64,000 nt of DNA from contig NZ_CP059564.1 in the NCBI RefSeq assembly GCF_014054525.1, forward strand, positions 1,932,357-1,996,356, written 5' to 3'. This document shows positions 45,328-54,173 of this stretch, in pieces. The position numbers were made by a program, and so were the translations under genes. Each line of letters starts with the position of its first letter. Position 1 is the first letter of the stretch. The notes below the pieces were generated by a model. It had not been told where the DNA came from and did not search any database. It was given only the letters and a program-made list of their open reading frames with translations. The DNA is from Alysiella filiformis (GTDB taxonomy: Bacteria > Pseudomonadota > Gammaproteobacteria > Burkholderiales > Neisseriaceae).

Positions 45328-46116
45328 TCACGCAATACGCTGGCGCATTTGTTCAAATAAACAAACACTTGCCGCCATTGCCACATTCAACGATTCGGTT
45401 GCCCCCAACATCGGAATTTGCACACAAACATCGGCTTGCGCCAACAACTCGGGCGATACCCCTGCCCCTTCATTGCCAAAAATCCACGCATTGCCTGTTT
45501 CATTTTCCTTTAAATTCAAATGGTAAAGCGATTGACTTTGCGCGTTCAAAGCGGTAATCAACACCCTGCCCCGATACGTTTTGCGCCACGCCAACAAATC
45601 CACATCTTCATGAATTTGCAATAAAAAATGCGCCCCCATTGCCGCGCGTAACACTTTGGGCGACCACACGTCCACACAATCACGGCTCAAAATCACGCGC
45701 CCTACGCCTGCTGCGGCTGCGCTGCGTAAAATCGTGCCCAAATTGCCTGCGTCTTGCACGCGCTCCAAAACCACGCAATCGCCCACATGAGCTGGCGATG
45801 GGTTTTCAGGCAGCCTGAAAACGGTGGTCAGCGTTTCGCCATGGGTTAAGCTGTTGATTTTGCTTAATGCGCTTGTGGCAAGCAGCGTGATTTTGTGTTC
45901 AGGCAGCCTGCCGAGCAAATTTTGCGTTTCGCTTTCGTGCCAACGGCTTTCTGGCACAAACACCTGTTCAGGCTGCTGATTTTGTTGCAGAAAAGTTTCC
46001 AGCAAATGCGTGCCTTCCAGCACGGCAAGGCGATGTTTGCGGCGTTCTTTGGCGGAATCCAGCAATTTTGCCAATGATTTTAGGGTTTCATTTTGGGGGG
46101 ATTGGATTTGTTTCAT
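45328..46116 (-). CDS. TrmH/SpoU-family RNA 2'-O-methyltransferase
   Basis: The 262-residue protein is a SPOUT methyltransferase with an N-terminal substrate-binding domain (KSLAKLLDSAKERRKHRLAVLEGTHLLETFL) and the three SpoU motifs: LERVQDAGNLGTILRSAAAAGV, WIFGNEGAGVSPELL and IPMLGATESLNVAMAASVCLFE. It probably methylates a ribose in rRNA or tRNA. The frame is open for another 91 codons upstream, but that part translates a palindromic repeat and a CCCTCTCCC module and is not protein; ATG at 46116 starts the homologous region. An uptake sequence encodes FRLPE. Confidence 0.88.
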   Translation of the reverse strand: MKQIQSPQNETLKSLAKLLDSAKERRKHRLAVLEGTHLLETFLQQNQQPEQVFVPESRWHESETQNLLGRLPEHKITLLATSALSKINSLTHGETLTTVFRLPENPSPAHVGDCVVLERVQDAGNLGTILRSAAAAGVGRVILSRDCVDVWSPKVLRAAMGAHFLLQIHEDVDLLAWRKTYRGRVLITALNAQSQSLYHLNLKENETGNAWIFGNEGAGVSPELLAQADVCVQIPMLGATESLNVAMAASVCLFEQMRQRIA

Positions 46117-46137
46117 GTTTTTATTTTCATGTAAATT

Positions 46138-46199
46138 GTGGGGGCGTCCCCCCCACTTTTTCAATAATTTGGCAATTTGGTGCGCGATACGCACCCCAC
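46138..46199. repeat. Palindromic repeat, GTAGGGTGC family, member 4
   Basis: GTGGGGGCGTCCCCCCCAC on the left and GGTGCGCGATACGCACCCCAC on the right; the left arm has also become a small hairpin of its own. It lies just upstream of the RNA methyltransferase start. Confidence 0.65.
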
Positions 46200-46300
46200 A
46201 AAATCGTGTTTTCAGGCAGCCAAAAAACAATCTGGCTGCCTGAAAACATTTTACGCTAATGCGAGCTTGGGATAGTAACTTTTGATGTACCAGCAAACCA

Positions 46301-46390
46301 GCCCTCTCTCCCCATGGGAGAGAGTTGGAGAGAGGGTCAGTCGGGCGGAGAACCCTCTCCCTAACCCTCTCCCACGGGAGAGGGGACAAG
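46301..46390. repeat. CCCTCTCC module between the methyltransferase and yqiK
   Basis: Two linked hairpins: GCCCTCTCTCCCCATGGG...GGAGAGAGGG and ACCCTCTCCCTAACCCTC...CACGGGAGAGGGG. It is related to the repeats around the DUF559 gene but has a different centre. The 319-base gap 46117-46435 contains this module, the palindrome at 46138 and an uptake sequence, and no gene. Confidence 0.75.
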
Positions 46391-46435
46391 ATTACTTAAA
46401 TTTATCAATAACTTTCACTCCAAACTTACACTACA

Positions 46436-48160
46436 TCATACATTTTCACTGTCGCTGTGATTTGCCACCAAAGGCGCGTTCAAATTTTGCGTCAAACCAT
46501 TGATGTCGCCACCTTGCAAGCCGATTTCACGCAACAGGCTGTCCACAAGTGGGGCTTGGCTGCGGTAACGCAATGCGCTATTGACCATTTGGTCGGCTAA
46601 ATTGCCCGATTGTGGCGCATTTTCCGCGTTCAGGCTGCCTGAACCGTTGCCGCCAAATCCACCCAAACCATTCACTTGCAAAATTTTGATGTCGTCAATG
46701 TTTTCCATTGGGCGCACGCTTTCACGAATGATATCAGGCAAATGGCGCAACAAAGCCAAACGAATTTGCATTTCAATTTGTTCCACGCTCAACACATTGG
46801 CGGCTTCGTTTACCGCGCGTGTGCCTTCTGCGTCCACTTTGTATTGTTGCTCTTGCGCTTGGGCAAGCAGCATTTTTGCGTCTGCCTCGCCTTTGGCTTG
46901 CAAGCGCAGTTGTTCCGCTTCGGCTTCGGCTGCAATGCGTACCGCTTCGGCACGGTCTTGCGCGGCTTGTTTTTCGGCTTCGGCTGCAAAGGTAATGGCA
47001 ATCGCCTCTTTTTCTGCCGCTTCTTTGGCAGAAATCAATTCCACCGCTTTGGCGCGTTCGGCACGTTCGGTTTCGCGCACGGTAATCACGCTTTCTTCTT
47101 CGCGCACGGCTGCGGCACGGGCTTTGTCGGCTTGCGCTTTGGCTTCGCTTTCAGCTCGTGATTTTTCGGCTACGGCAATGGCGCGTTCTTGTTCAGCCAG
47201 CTCAATGGTTTTGCGGCGTTCCACTTCCGCTTGTTCAATGGCTTGGGCTTTGCGAATGTCTTCGTTGCGAATATCGCGTTCTGCCATAATGCGTTTCAAA
47301 TCCACTTCGCGTTCGGCAGCAATTTTGGCTTCTTCGGCTTCGCGTTTTTTGGCGGCTTCTTGCTCGGCAATATTGGCTTCTTGCTCGGCACGGCGAATGG
47401 CGATTTCACGCGCTTGTTCCAATTTGGCGTATTCTTCTTCGCGTTGTAATTGCAAGCGTTGGCGTTCGGCTTCCAAATTTTTGCTGCGGATTGCCAAATC
47501 GGTGTCTTGTTCAATGTCGTTGCGTTTTTTCTTGCGCGATTCGGTGGTTTCGGTCAGGCGCGTTAAACCTTCTGCGTCAAAGGCATTTTCGGGATTGAAA
47601 AAGTCTATGCTGGTTTGGTCAAGCCCTGTTAATGACACGGTTTCCAATTCCAAGCCGTTTTTGTACAAATCTTCTGATACAACTTGTTGTACTTTTTGCA
47701 CAAAATCAACGCGCTTTTCGTGGAGTTGGTCCATCGTCATTTCGGCAGCAACGGCACGAAGTGCGTCCACAAATTTGCCTTCTACCAATTCTTTGAGCAA
47801 ATCGGGCTGGCTGGTTTTTTCGCCCAAAGTTTGTGCGGCAATGGCAATGCTTTCCATGGTTGGCTTAACGCGCACATAAAATTCGGCAATCACATCAACG
47901 CGCATTCGGTCGTTGGTAATCAGGGCTTGGGCGGCTTCGCGGCGCACTTCAAGGCGATGGGTTTCCATGCCCACCCAAGTGGTGTCGTGCAAAATGGGCA
48001 ACACCAGCGCACCGCCATTCATAATCACTTTTTCGCCGCCAAAACCTGTACGCACAAAAGAGCGTTGCTTGGTGGCGCGTTGATACAGCCGCGTGAAAAT
48101 CAAGCCCAAAATACCCAAGCCTGCCAATGCGGCAATGGCAATCACAACAATGGAAATCAT
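46436..48160 (-). CDS. yqiK: Flotillin-like inner-membrane protein YqiK
   Basis: YqiK is a bacterial flotillin: an N-terminal membrane helix (MISIVVIAIAALAGLGILGLIF), a PHB/SPFH domain (VRTGFGGEKVIMNGGALVLPILHDTTWVGMETHRLEV), and a very long Glu/Ala/Arg-rich coiled coil at about residues 230-460, then a C-terminal domain ending in a Gly-rich tail. The 574 residues are near family length. Flotillins organise membrane microdomains and oligomerise. It is the last gene of the minus-strand run that begins with a RHH regulator and pspA; yqiJ is two genes upstream. Confidence 0.92.
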   Translation of the reverse strand: MISIVVIAIAALAGLGILGLIFTRLYQRATKQRSFVRTGFGGEKVIMNGGALVLPILHDTTWVGMETHRLEVRREAAQALITNDRMRVDVIAEFYVRVKPTMESIAIAAQTLGEKTSQPDLLKELVEGKFVDALRAVAAEMTMDQLHEKRVDFVQKVQQVVSEDLYKNGLELETVSLTGLDQTSIDFFNPENAFDAEGLTRLTETTESRKKKRNDIEQDTDLAIRSKNLEAERQRLQLQREEEYAKLEQAREIAIRRAEQEANIAEQEAAKKREAEEAKIAAEREVDLKRIMAERDIRNEDIRKAQAIEQAEVERRKTIELAEQERAIAVAEKSRAESEAKAQADKARAAAVREEESVITVRETERAERAKAVELISAKEAAEKEAIAITFAAEAEKQAAQDRAEAVRIAAEAEAEQLRLQAKGEADAKMLLAQAQEQQYKVDAEGTRAVNEAANVLSVEQIEMQIRLALLRHLPDIIRESVRPMENIDDIKILQVNGLGGFGGNGSGSLNAENAPQSGNLADQMVNSALRYRSQAPLVDSLLREIGLQGGDINGLTQNLNAPLVANHSDSENV

Positions 48161-48232
48161 ATTTTTATGCCCTTTCTGTTTGAAAATCAATTAAAAAAAT
48201 ATTGTTCAGGCTGGCTGAAAACAATCTCAACT

Positions 48233-48931
48233 TCAATTTAACATACTTGGGTGAATCACACCCGCAATCATCGCCAAAAAAGCCAAAATCATGTAAAGCA
48301 CAAAATACCCCACATAAGCCAAAACAGTCAGCCCAATGGGTTTGAGCCATGGTCTGCGTTCATAATCATCGCCAAATTCATTTTGAATTTCGTTAATGTG
48401 TTGCTGGGCAATGCCAAAATACCATGCAAACCAAATCAAAAGTGATATTATCAATGGGAAATTAAATCCTGTTAAAATGGTAATCAACATAAACACCACA
48501 TACAAAACCAGCAAACCCCACACCACTTTCATGTGTTTTTGTGCTTCGGCTTCATCGCCTAATTCACGATAATTCAATGCGTACAGCCACGAACCCAAAA
48601 CTGGCGACAGGAAAAACGCCCAAATGCTTGCTGCTTTTGGATTCCACAACATGGGACTTTCTGCCAATGCCACGTCTTCTGGTTCATCATCATGAGAAAT
48701 GGGGGTTGGGGTACGGTGGGCTGGGGCAGCAGCCTGAAAAAAGTCAGGCTGCGCTTGACGCAAGCGTTCATCATAACGTGCGCGTACATCGTCCACCAAC
48801 AGCCAATCTTGTACGGCTTTAATCACTTTTGGGTCAGGATTGGCACTGTTTTGATAATGCTGCAACATGGTTTGAATTTGCCCTTTATTTGCGTAGGGTG
48901 GCACATTCAAAATTTGATATAAGTTAATCAT
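48233..48931 (-). CDS. Membrane protein with degenerate J-like N-terminal domain
   Basis: The 232-residue protein starts NLYQILNVPPYANKGQIQTMLQHYQ and continues VIKAVQDWLLVDDVRARYDERL, which follows the helix pattern of a DnaJ domain, but the HPD tripeptide needed to stimulate Hsp70 is absent. After a Pro/Asp-rich linker comes NPKAASIWAFFLSPVLGSWLYALNYRELG and three or four membrane helices. It sits between yqiJ and yqiK, so it may be a membrane adaptor of the flotillin system. AAGGA lies before the ATG. Confidence 0.8.
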   Translation of the reverse strand: MINLYQILNVPPYANKGQIQTMLQHYQNSANPDPKVIKAVQDWLLVDDVRARYDERLRQAQPDFFQAAAPAHRTPTPISHDDEPEDVALAESPMLWNPKAASIWAFFLSPVLGSWLYALNYRELGDEAEAQKHMKVVWGLLVLYVVFMLITILTGFNFPLIISLLIWFAWYFGIAQQHINEIQNEFGDDYERRPWLKPIGLTVLAYVGYFVLYMILAFLAMIAGVIHPSMLN

Positions 48932-48961
48932 GTTTTTTCCTTTTTGTTTTAATTCAAATGG

Positions 48962-49627
48962 TTAATCCACCAAATTCGCATTCACATTTTCAATGATGTG
49001 ATACAAATGCCCCTGCCGCGACACAAGCAACACCACCGTTCCCTGCGGCAAATCGCTGCCTCCGTCTGCCACCGCCATGATGTAATGCTGTTGCCCAAAT
49101 TGGTCTTTCACACGCACTTGGGCAGATTGGTTTGCGCTGGCTATGCCCAATACCACCACGCCCACTCTACCAATGAGCGCGTCTGCCCCAATGGCGGTTG
49201 TTTCGTCTTTGGGCATGATTTTGTACCACGCGGCGGCAAACAGCCTTATCATCGGTAAAGACAACATCGCCACCAACACCATCGCCAAATACACATTCAG
49301 CAGGCTGCCTGAAACGCTGTAAAACAGATTTTGCAACACCCACCCCATTGCACCATACACCGCCAAAGCAATCACCAGCAACATCATCAACGGCACTTTG
49401 CCCACATAAAGCCAATCCAGCAAACGCAAACCTGCACCCATTTCATCTAGCGGCAAACGCACTTCGGGCGGCGATGATTCCAGCAAACTTTCAGGCAGCA
49501 AACCGTCTAAACTTTGCGTGAATCCGCTTGTGAACAGCGACACCAATTCCAACAAACCGATGAGCAACATCAAAACCAATGCCACGCTAAATGGGTAGGT
49601 TTCGGGGGAATTGATGAGCGTCCACAT
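48962..49627 (-). CDS. yqiJ: YqiJ-family membrane protein (OB-fold, NfeD-like partner of flotillin)
   Basis: YqiJ pairs with YqiK as NfeD proteins pair with other flotillins. The 221-residue protein has an N-terminal helix (FSVALVLMLLIGLLELVSLF), further helices (LMMLLVIALAVYGAMGWVL, VYLAMVLVAMLSLPMIRLF), and a C-terminal beta-rich OB-like domain (ALIGRVGVVVLGIASANQSAQVRVKDQFGQQHYIMAVADGGSDLPQGTVVLLVSRQG). AAAGGA precedes the start. Membership in the pspA run supports an envelope role. Confidence 0.9.
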   Translation of the reverse strand: MWTLINSPETYPFSVALVLMLLIGLLELVSLFTSGFTQSLDGLLPESLLESSPPEVRLPLDEMGAGLRLLDWLYVGKVPLMMLLVIALAVYGAMGWVLQNLFYSVSGSLLNVYLAMVLVAMLSLPMIRLFAAAWYKIMPKDETTAIGADALIGRVGVVVLGIASANQSAQVRVKDQFGQQHYIMAVADGGSDLPQGTVVLLVSRQGHLYHIIENVNANLVD

Positions 49628-49685
49628 GATGATTTTCCTTTCTTGGGTGAGAAGGGTTTTTCAGGCTGCCTGAAAACTTTGGCGA

Positions 49686-49961
49686 TTAAATGTTGGCAAA
49701 AACCGCCCAAAATAACCAAATGCCAATCGTCAATAATAATATGAATTGCAATGATTTATCGTATTTACCAAACAAAATTTTGAAAAAAGCAATCACAGAA
49801 AAAATTGCAGCAAAAATTGTCCAAAACATCGTAAACATTGCAAACAATTTCATCACACCAGCCAAACTTTTGGGCTGCATCGCCCCCCAATACAAAATCG
49901 CAATGATGCCCCAATTACCCAACAAGGTAGTCAGATGTTTGATTTTTTCCATTGAATTCAT
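49686..49961 (-). CDS. Small three-helix membrane protein, unknown
   Basis: The 91-residue protein has hydrophobic segments at about 15-28, 37-63 and 71-88 and a basic N-terminus. No family is recognised. It is spaced by uptake sequences from the lipoprotein gene upstream and yqiJ downstream but is co-directional with all of them, so it is probably part of the same envelope operon. A possible start four codons later cannot be excluded. Confidence 0.65.
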   Translation of the reverse strand: MNSMEKIKHLTTLLGNWGIIAILYWGAMQPKSLAGVMKLFAMFTMFWTIFAAIFSVIAFFKILFGKYDKSLQFILLLTIGIWLFWAVFANI

Positions 49962-50008
49962 ATTATTCCTTTTTTACCATTTTCAGGCTGCCTGAAAGCA
50001 AATTTGGC

Positions 50009-50515
50009 TTATTTTTTCATTTTTTCCAAATCCACACCGTGTTTTTTGGCAAGTTCAATGAATTCGTTTTGCGCGTCCAGCAAATCTTTTTGCGCTTGCA
50101 ACAATTTGGTTTGCGCTGCCATGGCTTTGTCCATATCGGTTTTCATGTCCAATGCGGTCAATTCTTTGGTGCTTTCCACCACGCCACGAAAGCCTTTTGC
50201 CAATTTGTCGCGCAAAGATTTGCCCGCTTCGGTGCTTAAATTCAAGCCTTCCAGTTTTGCTGGCGTTTTTTCCAACAAGCCGACCATTTCGCCAATCACT
50301 TGTTTGGCTTCGGCTTCGGTTTTCACGTTTTTCAATTTTTGTTGGTATTCTTCTTGCACTTTTTCGTTTACGCCTGCTTCGTAAAACACGGCGGTGATTT
50401 TGAGCAAATCGGCTTTTTCCGACCCTTCGCCGCAGCCTGCCAACATGGTCGCGCCCAAAACCAACACGGCAATTTGACACAACAAATTTTTGTAAGATTG
50501 AATGATTGTTTTCAT
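50009..50515 (-). CDS. Lipoprotein with coiled-coil C-terminus (PspA operon)
   Basis: The 168-residue product has a lipoprotein signal ending in LAGC (Cys28) and then a Lys/Glu-rich helical domain, including AKGFRGVVESTKELTALDMKTDMDKAMAAQTKLLQAQKDLLDAQNE in the C-terminal half, suggestive of a coiled coil. Its start overlaps the stop of the upstream membrane-protein gene by four bases (ATGA), so both are made together. No known family. Confidence 0.8.
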   Translation of the reverse strand: MKTIIQSYKNLLCQIAVLVLGATMLAGCGEGSEKADLLKITAVFYEAGVNEKVQEEYQQKLKNVKTEAEAKQVIGEMVGLLEKTPAKLEGLNLSTEAGKSLRDKLAKGFRGVVESTKELTALDMKTDMDKAMAAQTKLLQAQKDLLDAQNEFIELAKKHGVDLEKMKK

Positions 50516-51021
50516 GATGAAATTTCCTTGTTTAAAAATGAATCAAAGGGTTGTTGATTGTGCCATTGCGCCTTTTCCAAATCGCCCAAAAATTGGCTAA
50601 CCCACTCCTGATGACTTTGATGAATAAACGGTTTTTGAAAATGCGCCAAATCAATTTTCAGACAGCCTGAATCGCCACGAATGGGAATACGCAAATCGCC
50701 CTGAATGCGATAGCGCAACAAATCCAATTGTCGCACATCAATTTGCCCCTGCCCCATTTCAGGCAGCGAATAATGCAAAATCTGCCCCACAACACGAAAA
50801 TAAATGGGATTTTTGCGCCGATACACCACAGTTCGCCACAAACGCCACACACTCAACAGGCAAAAATACAACGCAACCAAACCAAACACCCACATCATCA
50901 TCGTGCCAACTTCATCATGCGACCACCACATTATCCACACCGTCGAACCAAAAAGCGAAATCCATGCCATTTGCTTCCAAACAAAATCAGATGGCGATTC
51001 CATTAACCACTCTTTTTCCAT
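50512..51021 (-). CDS. Membrane protein with cytoplasmic domain (PspA operon)
   Basis: The 169-residue protein has two adjacent membrane helices (WKQMAWISLFGSTVWIMWW and TMMMWVFGLVALYFCLLSVW), then a soluble domain RTVVYRRKNPIYFRVVGQILHYSLPEMGQGQIDVRQLDLLRYRIQGD that might be PH-like. No family is certain. AGGA lies seven bases before the ATG. It is between pspA and the lipoprotein gene, with translational coupling to the latter. Confidence 0.75.
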   Translation of the reverse strand: MEKEWLMESPSDFVWKQMAWISLFGSTVWIMWWSHDEVGTMMMWVFGLVALYFCLLSVWRLWRTVVYRRKNPIYFRVVGQILHYSLPEMGQGQIDVRQLDLLRYRIQGDLRIPIRGDSGCLKIDLAHFQKPFIHQSHQEWVSQFLGDLEKAQWHNQQPFDSFLNKEISS

Positions 51022-51055
51022 TACAAAATCCTTTCAGGCAGCCTGAAAAAAAGGT

Positions 51056-51724
51056 TTACGATTTACCCGCTTTCAAAGCCGCCAAACGCTCCGCCACGCG
51101 ATTTTGACGGCTCAATTCCTCCAATTCGCGCAAAGAGCTGGCTTGATTGCCCGCCCCATTCAAAGGCATACCGCCATGACGCTGCAACACACGCTCAAAA
51201 TTTTGGCTGCTTTTTTCCGAATTGTGTGCAATTTGGCTGATTTTGCTGCCTGAAACCGCACCACCAGCCACATGATTTTGATTTTGAGCCGCTTTCCAGT
51301 CCGCCAAATTTTGCTGCATTTCACGCCGCGTGGATTGCAAAGCCGCAACAAAATCCGACAACTCACGCTCTTGCGCCGCACAATCCGCAATCGTGTTTTC
51401 CAACACCAGCAAACGCGCCTCAATGTCCATTTGTTCCGCCACGCCAGCCGCCGCCAAATCATCGCGTTTGGCATTTAAGGCAGCCTGAATTTGGTCAGAC
51501 AAACTTTCATGGCGATTGCCCTCATCAGCCAATTTTTTTGCCGCCAAATGCTTTTGCGCCAGCACCTTACCCAATTCACCACGCACCTCATCAATGGCAC
51601 GTTCCACCTCACGAATGTGTTCATTCAACACCGCCTCGGGCGCAAGATTTTCTGCCGTATCCAACACCGCATGAAAACCACCACTCACCAAACGGCGCAC
51701 ACGGCGCGATAAAGATTCACTCAT
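51056..51724 (-). CDS. pspA: PspA/IM30-family membrane stress protein
   Basis: PspA/Vipp1/IM30 proteins form ESCRT-III-like helical polymers that protect or repair the inner membrane. The 222-residue protein is almost fully helical, with an amphipathic N-terminus (SESLSRRVRRLVSGGFHAVLD) and the conserved EHIREVERAIDEVRGELGKVLAQKHLAAKKL in helix 1-2, and ends in a Leu/Glu/Arg helix. AAGGAG precedes the start. It is the second gene of the run and lies three bases after the RHH-type gene. The usual partners PspB, PspC and PspF are not seen here. Confidence 0.9.
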   Translation of the reverse strand: MSESLSRRVRRLVSGGFHAVLDTAENLAPEAVLNEHIREVERAIDEVRGELGKVLAQKHLAAKKLADEGNRHESLSDQIQAALNAKRDDLAAAGVAEQMDIEARLLVLENTIADCAAQERELSDFVAALQSTRREMQQNLADWKAAQNQNHVAGGAVSGSKISQIAHNSEKSSQNFERVLQRHGGMPLNGAGNQASSLRELEELSRQNRVAERLAALKAGKS

Positions 51725-51727
51725 TTT

Positions 51728-52225
51728 TCAGCTCCTTGCCTGTTGCACAATGTTTGCCAATTTTAAAGTATTATCCAATTCCAACAAGATGTTATCATCG
51801 TAAGCCGCACCCTTGCCCACCACCGCCAACTGCAACACCGCGTCCATCAAACGCACCACGCGCCACATCATTTCACGTTCATAATCCAACAAATCCTGCT
51901 GCGTGGCGTGTTCAGGCAAATCAGCCGCCAAAGTTGCCGCCAAATCAGGCACTTGCTCAAACAAACGCGCCAAAATGGTGGAATGAATGCCCCACTCCTT
52001 TTCCGCGTGCAAAACATGGCGTTTGGCTGCCTGAATAAAACGCTCCATGCTGTCCAAGCCATGTTCATAATCCTGCGCCTGCGCGTGTGCCAAACGCGCC
52101 TGTTTCAACAATTCACGCACTTTTTCCGATGGCGTATTCGCGCCTTCAATGTGAAGTTGGGCAATAAAATCATAATCTTCTTGGTCAATCCGCACACTCA
52201 ACGGAACGCGATTTTGCGTAGGCAT
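51728..52225 (-). CDS. RHH-like regulator / coiled-coil protein upstream of pspA
   Basis: The 165-residue protein opens with RVPLSVRIDQEDYDFIAQLHIEGANTPSEKVRELLKQAR, the strand-helix-helix pattern of ribbon-helix-helix DNA-binding proteins, followed by a mostly helical domain (residues 50-165). I chose the ATG at 52225, eight bases after AAGGA; another ATG lies two codons upstream. As the first gene before pspA it is a good candidate for the operon's regulator. No family name is certain. Confidence 0.75.
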   Translation of the reverse strand: MPTQNRVPLSVRIDQEDYDFIAQLHIEGANTPSEKVRELLKQARLAHAQAQDYEHGLDSMERFIQAAKRHVLHAEKEWGIHSTILARLFEQVPDLAATLAADLPEHATQQDLLDYEREMMWRVVRLMDAVLQLAVVGKGAAYDDNILLELDNTLKLANIVQQARS

Positions 52226-52391
52226 ATTCATATTCCTTACAAACGTCTTTATTTGCATACAAATATACACAAAATAAATACAAAATGCAATCAAGCAACC
52301 AAAATTCAAACACAAATCATTGAAATAAAAAAGATTAAAAACGAATACATCTGCATACACAAACCATTACACCACATTTTTCGCGCACGGC

Positions 52392-52422
52392 AAAAACCCC
52401 AGCATTTTCATGCTGGGGTTGC
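52392..52422 (-). terminator. Terminator after the tRNA genes
   Basis: On the minus strand CCCCAGCAT and ATGCTGGGG form a perfect 9-base stem with a short loop followed by TTTTTG, immediately downstream of tRNA-Glu. The rest of the gap 52226-52427 holds only the upstream region of the RHH gene. Confidence 0.9.
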
Positions 52423-52427
52423 AAAAC

Positions 52428-52502
52428 TGGCACGCCCACGGGGAATCGAACCCCGGTTACCGCCGTGAAAGGGCGATGTCCTAACCGCTAGACGATGGGC
52501 GC
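52428..52502 (-). tRNA. tRNA-Glu (anticodon TTC)
   Basis: Read on the minus strand, the acceptor stem GCGCCCA pairs with TGGGCGT (with a G-T first pair), the anticodon loop is CTTTCAC, the T arm is GGGGTTCGATTCCCC and the CCA end is encoded. The D arm is TCTAGCGGTTAGGA. The gene is 14 bases downstream of tRNA-Arg and probably shares its transcript. Confidence 0.96.
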
Positions 52503-52516
52503 GGAAAAATTTTTGC

Positions 52517-52593
52517 TGGCGCACCCGGAGCGATTCGAACGCCCGACCCTTTGGTTCGTAGCCAAATACTCTATCCAACTGAGCTACGGGTGC
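52517..52593 (-). tRNA. tRNA-Arg (anticodon ACG)
   Basis: On the minus strand the acceptor GCACCCG pairs with CGGGTGC, the D arm is GCTCAGTTGGATAGAGT, the anticodon loop CTACGAA carries ACG (read as ICG after editing), and CCA is encoded. Length 77 bases. Confidence 0.97.
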
Positions 52594-52701
52594 AGCAAAG
52601 ATTTGAATTATAGAGACACCCCCACATCTTGTCAATTATTTGTTTCACAAAAAATCGGCAAAAAGGTATAATTGCTTAATCTAAAATAAAAAATAGTGAT
52701 T

Positions 52702-54114
52702 ATGCAACAGCGTTTTTCTTTTTTGGCACAACAATTTCAGGCATTTGGGCAGCCTGTGGTCATTTTGGATTTGGAAGCCACAGGCGGCAATTTGCAAACC
52801 GACCGCATTACCGAAATCGCTTATTTGCGCTTTGATGGCAATGATGTGAAAGCGGTACAGCATTTGGTTAATCCCGAAACGGAAATTTCTGATTTTATTG
52901 CCAATTTAACGGGCATCAACAATGAAATGGTGGCAAATGCGCCCACTTTTGCCGCTTTGCTGCCTGAAATTTTGCCCGATTTGCGTGGCTGCATTGTGCT
53001 GGCACACAACAGCCATTTTGATTACACTTTGCTGGTCAATGAATGCCAACGCGCTGGCGTGGATTTTGCCACTTGGACTTTATGCACGGTCAAATTGTCC
53101 AAAAAATTGTATCCGCATGAATACAAACACAATTTGGACAGCATTGCGGCTCGTTTTGATTTGCAAACGGTGGGCGAACGCCATCGCGCCATGACCGATG
53201 TGTTGTTGTTAGCGGATTTTTTGCGGCTTTCGGCAGATGAATTGCAGGCTGCTTGGCTGAAAACGGCTTTGAATTTGATTGTGCCAACGCGCTTACCCAC
53301 GGGGCTGCCTGAAAATTTGCGGGCAGATTTGCACCGTTTGGGCGATGGTTGGGGCGTGGCACATTGGCTGGACAAGGCTGGCAACACTTTGGCGGTGCGT
53401 GCGTATGAACGCAGTTTTGCTGGGGCAATGGGCGATGTGGCGGCACGGCGTTTTGCGGCGGCGCACGGTGTGCGCTGGCAATCGGCAATGGGCGCACTGG
53501 ACGCATTAAACCTTTATGTGGAAAATGAATTGTCTGGCAAAAAAGTGTGGCGCAACACCACGCAACCGCGTTACACTTTGGTTTTTGTTGAGCAAAATGG
53601 CTGCCTGAAAGCGCAAGTTCAACCCTTGCCACAAGGCGTGTTTGACGCGCCGCCACATGGTGTGTTTTTGCACCCGAAAGCGGCTCAAAAGGCATTGCAA
53701 TCTTGGGCAAAAAATGAAAATTTGTGCCAAACCATGTTGGGCATTTCGCCACACAAGCTGCCTGAAAACGCGCCCTGCCCTGCTTTGCAAACCAACGATT
53801 GCAACGCTGCCTGTGCCACAGGCGATGTGGCGCAACACAATGAAATGGTACGTGCGGCATGGGCGCGTTTGCCTGTTGGCGATTGGTCGTGGCGCAGCGC
53901 GATTGCGATTACGGAAACGGCAAACACCACCTTACAACAAAAAACCTTTGTGTGTGAACGCGGTGCATTGCGTTTGGACAATGGGCGTTGGTATTGGGGC
54001 GGCGATTTGCTTGATGAAATCAAACGCATTGCCAAAGAACGCCCATACACCATACGCACGGTGCATTTTGCGACCCATTTACAGGCAGCCTTACACCCCA
54101 AATCCACATCGTGA
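52702..54114 (+). CDS. DnaQ-like 3'-5' exonuclease with C-terminal extension
   Basis: The first 190 residues form a DEDDh exonuclease domain: DLEATGGN (Exo I, Asp23/Glu25), AHNSHFDYTLLVNEC (Exo II) and ERHRAMTDVLLLADF (Exo III His/Asp). The remaining 280 residues (total 470) include TRLPTGLPENLRADLHRLGDGWGVAHWLDKAGNTLAVRAYERSF, which may correspond to a GIY-YIG-like segment found in DnaQ-UvrC/Cho fusion proteins. Two exonuclease-like families have this design, so the role in repair is inferred. The ATG at 52702 has no clear ribosome site; GTG two codons upstream is possible. Confidence 0.85.
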   Translation: MQQRFSFLAQQFQAFGQPVVILDLEATGGNLQTDRITEIAYLRFDGNDVKAVQHLVNPETEISDFIANLTGINNEMVANAPTFAALLPEILPDLRGCIVLAHNSHFDYTLLVNECQRAGVDFATWTLCTVKLSKKLYPHEYKHNLDSIAARFDLQTVGERHRAMTDVLLLADFLRLSADELQAAWLKTALNLIVPTRLPTGLPENLRADLHRLGDGWGVAHWLDKAGNTLAVRAYERSFAGAMGDVAARRFAAAHGVRWQSAMGALDALNLYVENELSGKKVWRNTTQPRYTLVFVEQNGCLKAQVQPLPQGVFDAPPHGVFLHPKAAQKALQSWAKNENLCQTMLGISPHKLPENAPCPALQTNDCNAACATGDVAQHNEMVRAAWARLPVGDWSWRSAIAITETANTTLQQKTFVCERGALRLDNGRWYWGGDLLDEIKRIAKERPYTIRTVHFATHLQAALHPKSTS

Positions 54115-54173
54115 ACAAAGCAGCCTGAAACCCCTTTCCCCATTTTATCATTTTCAATTTAAAGGAAAAAATC

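Noticed and set aside
46117-46389. N-terminal extension of the TrmH-type gene
   Set aside because: The extra 91 codons translate a palindrome and a CCCTCTCC repeat; homology begins at the ATG at 46116.
46581-47879. Long plus-strand open frame opposite yqiK
   Set aside because: It is the antisense of the Glu/Ala/Arg-rich coiled coil of YqiK; the Ser/Ala/Cys-rich translation is a codon-bias artefact.
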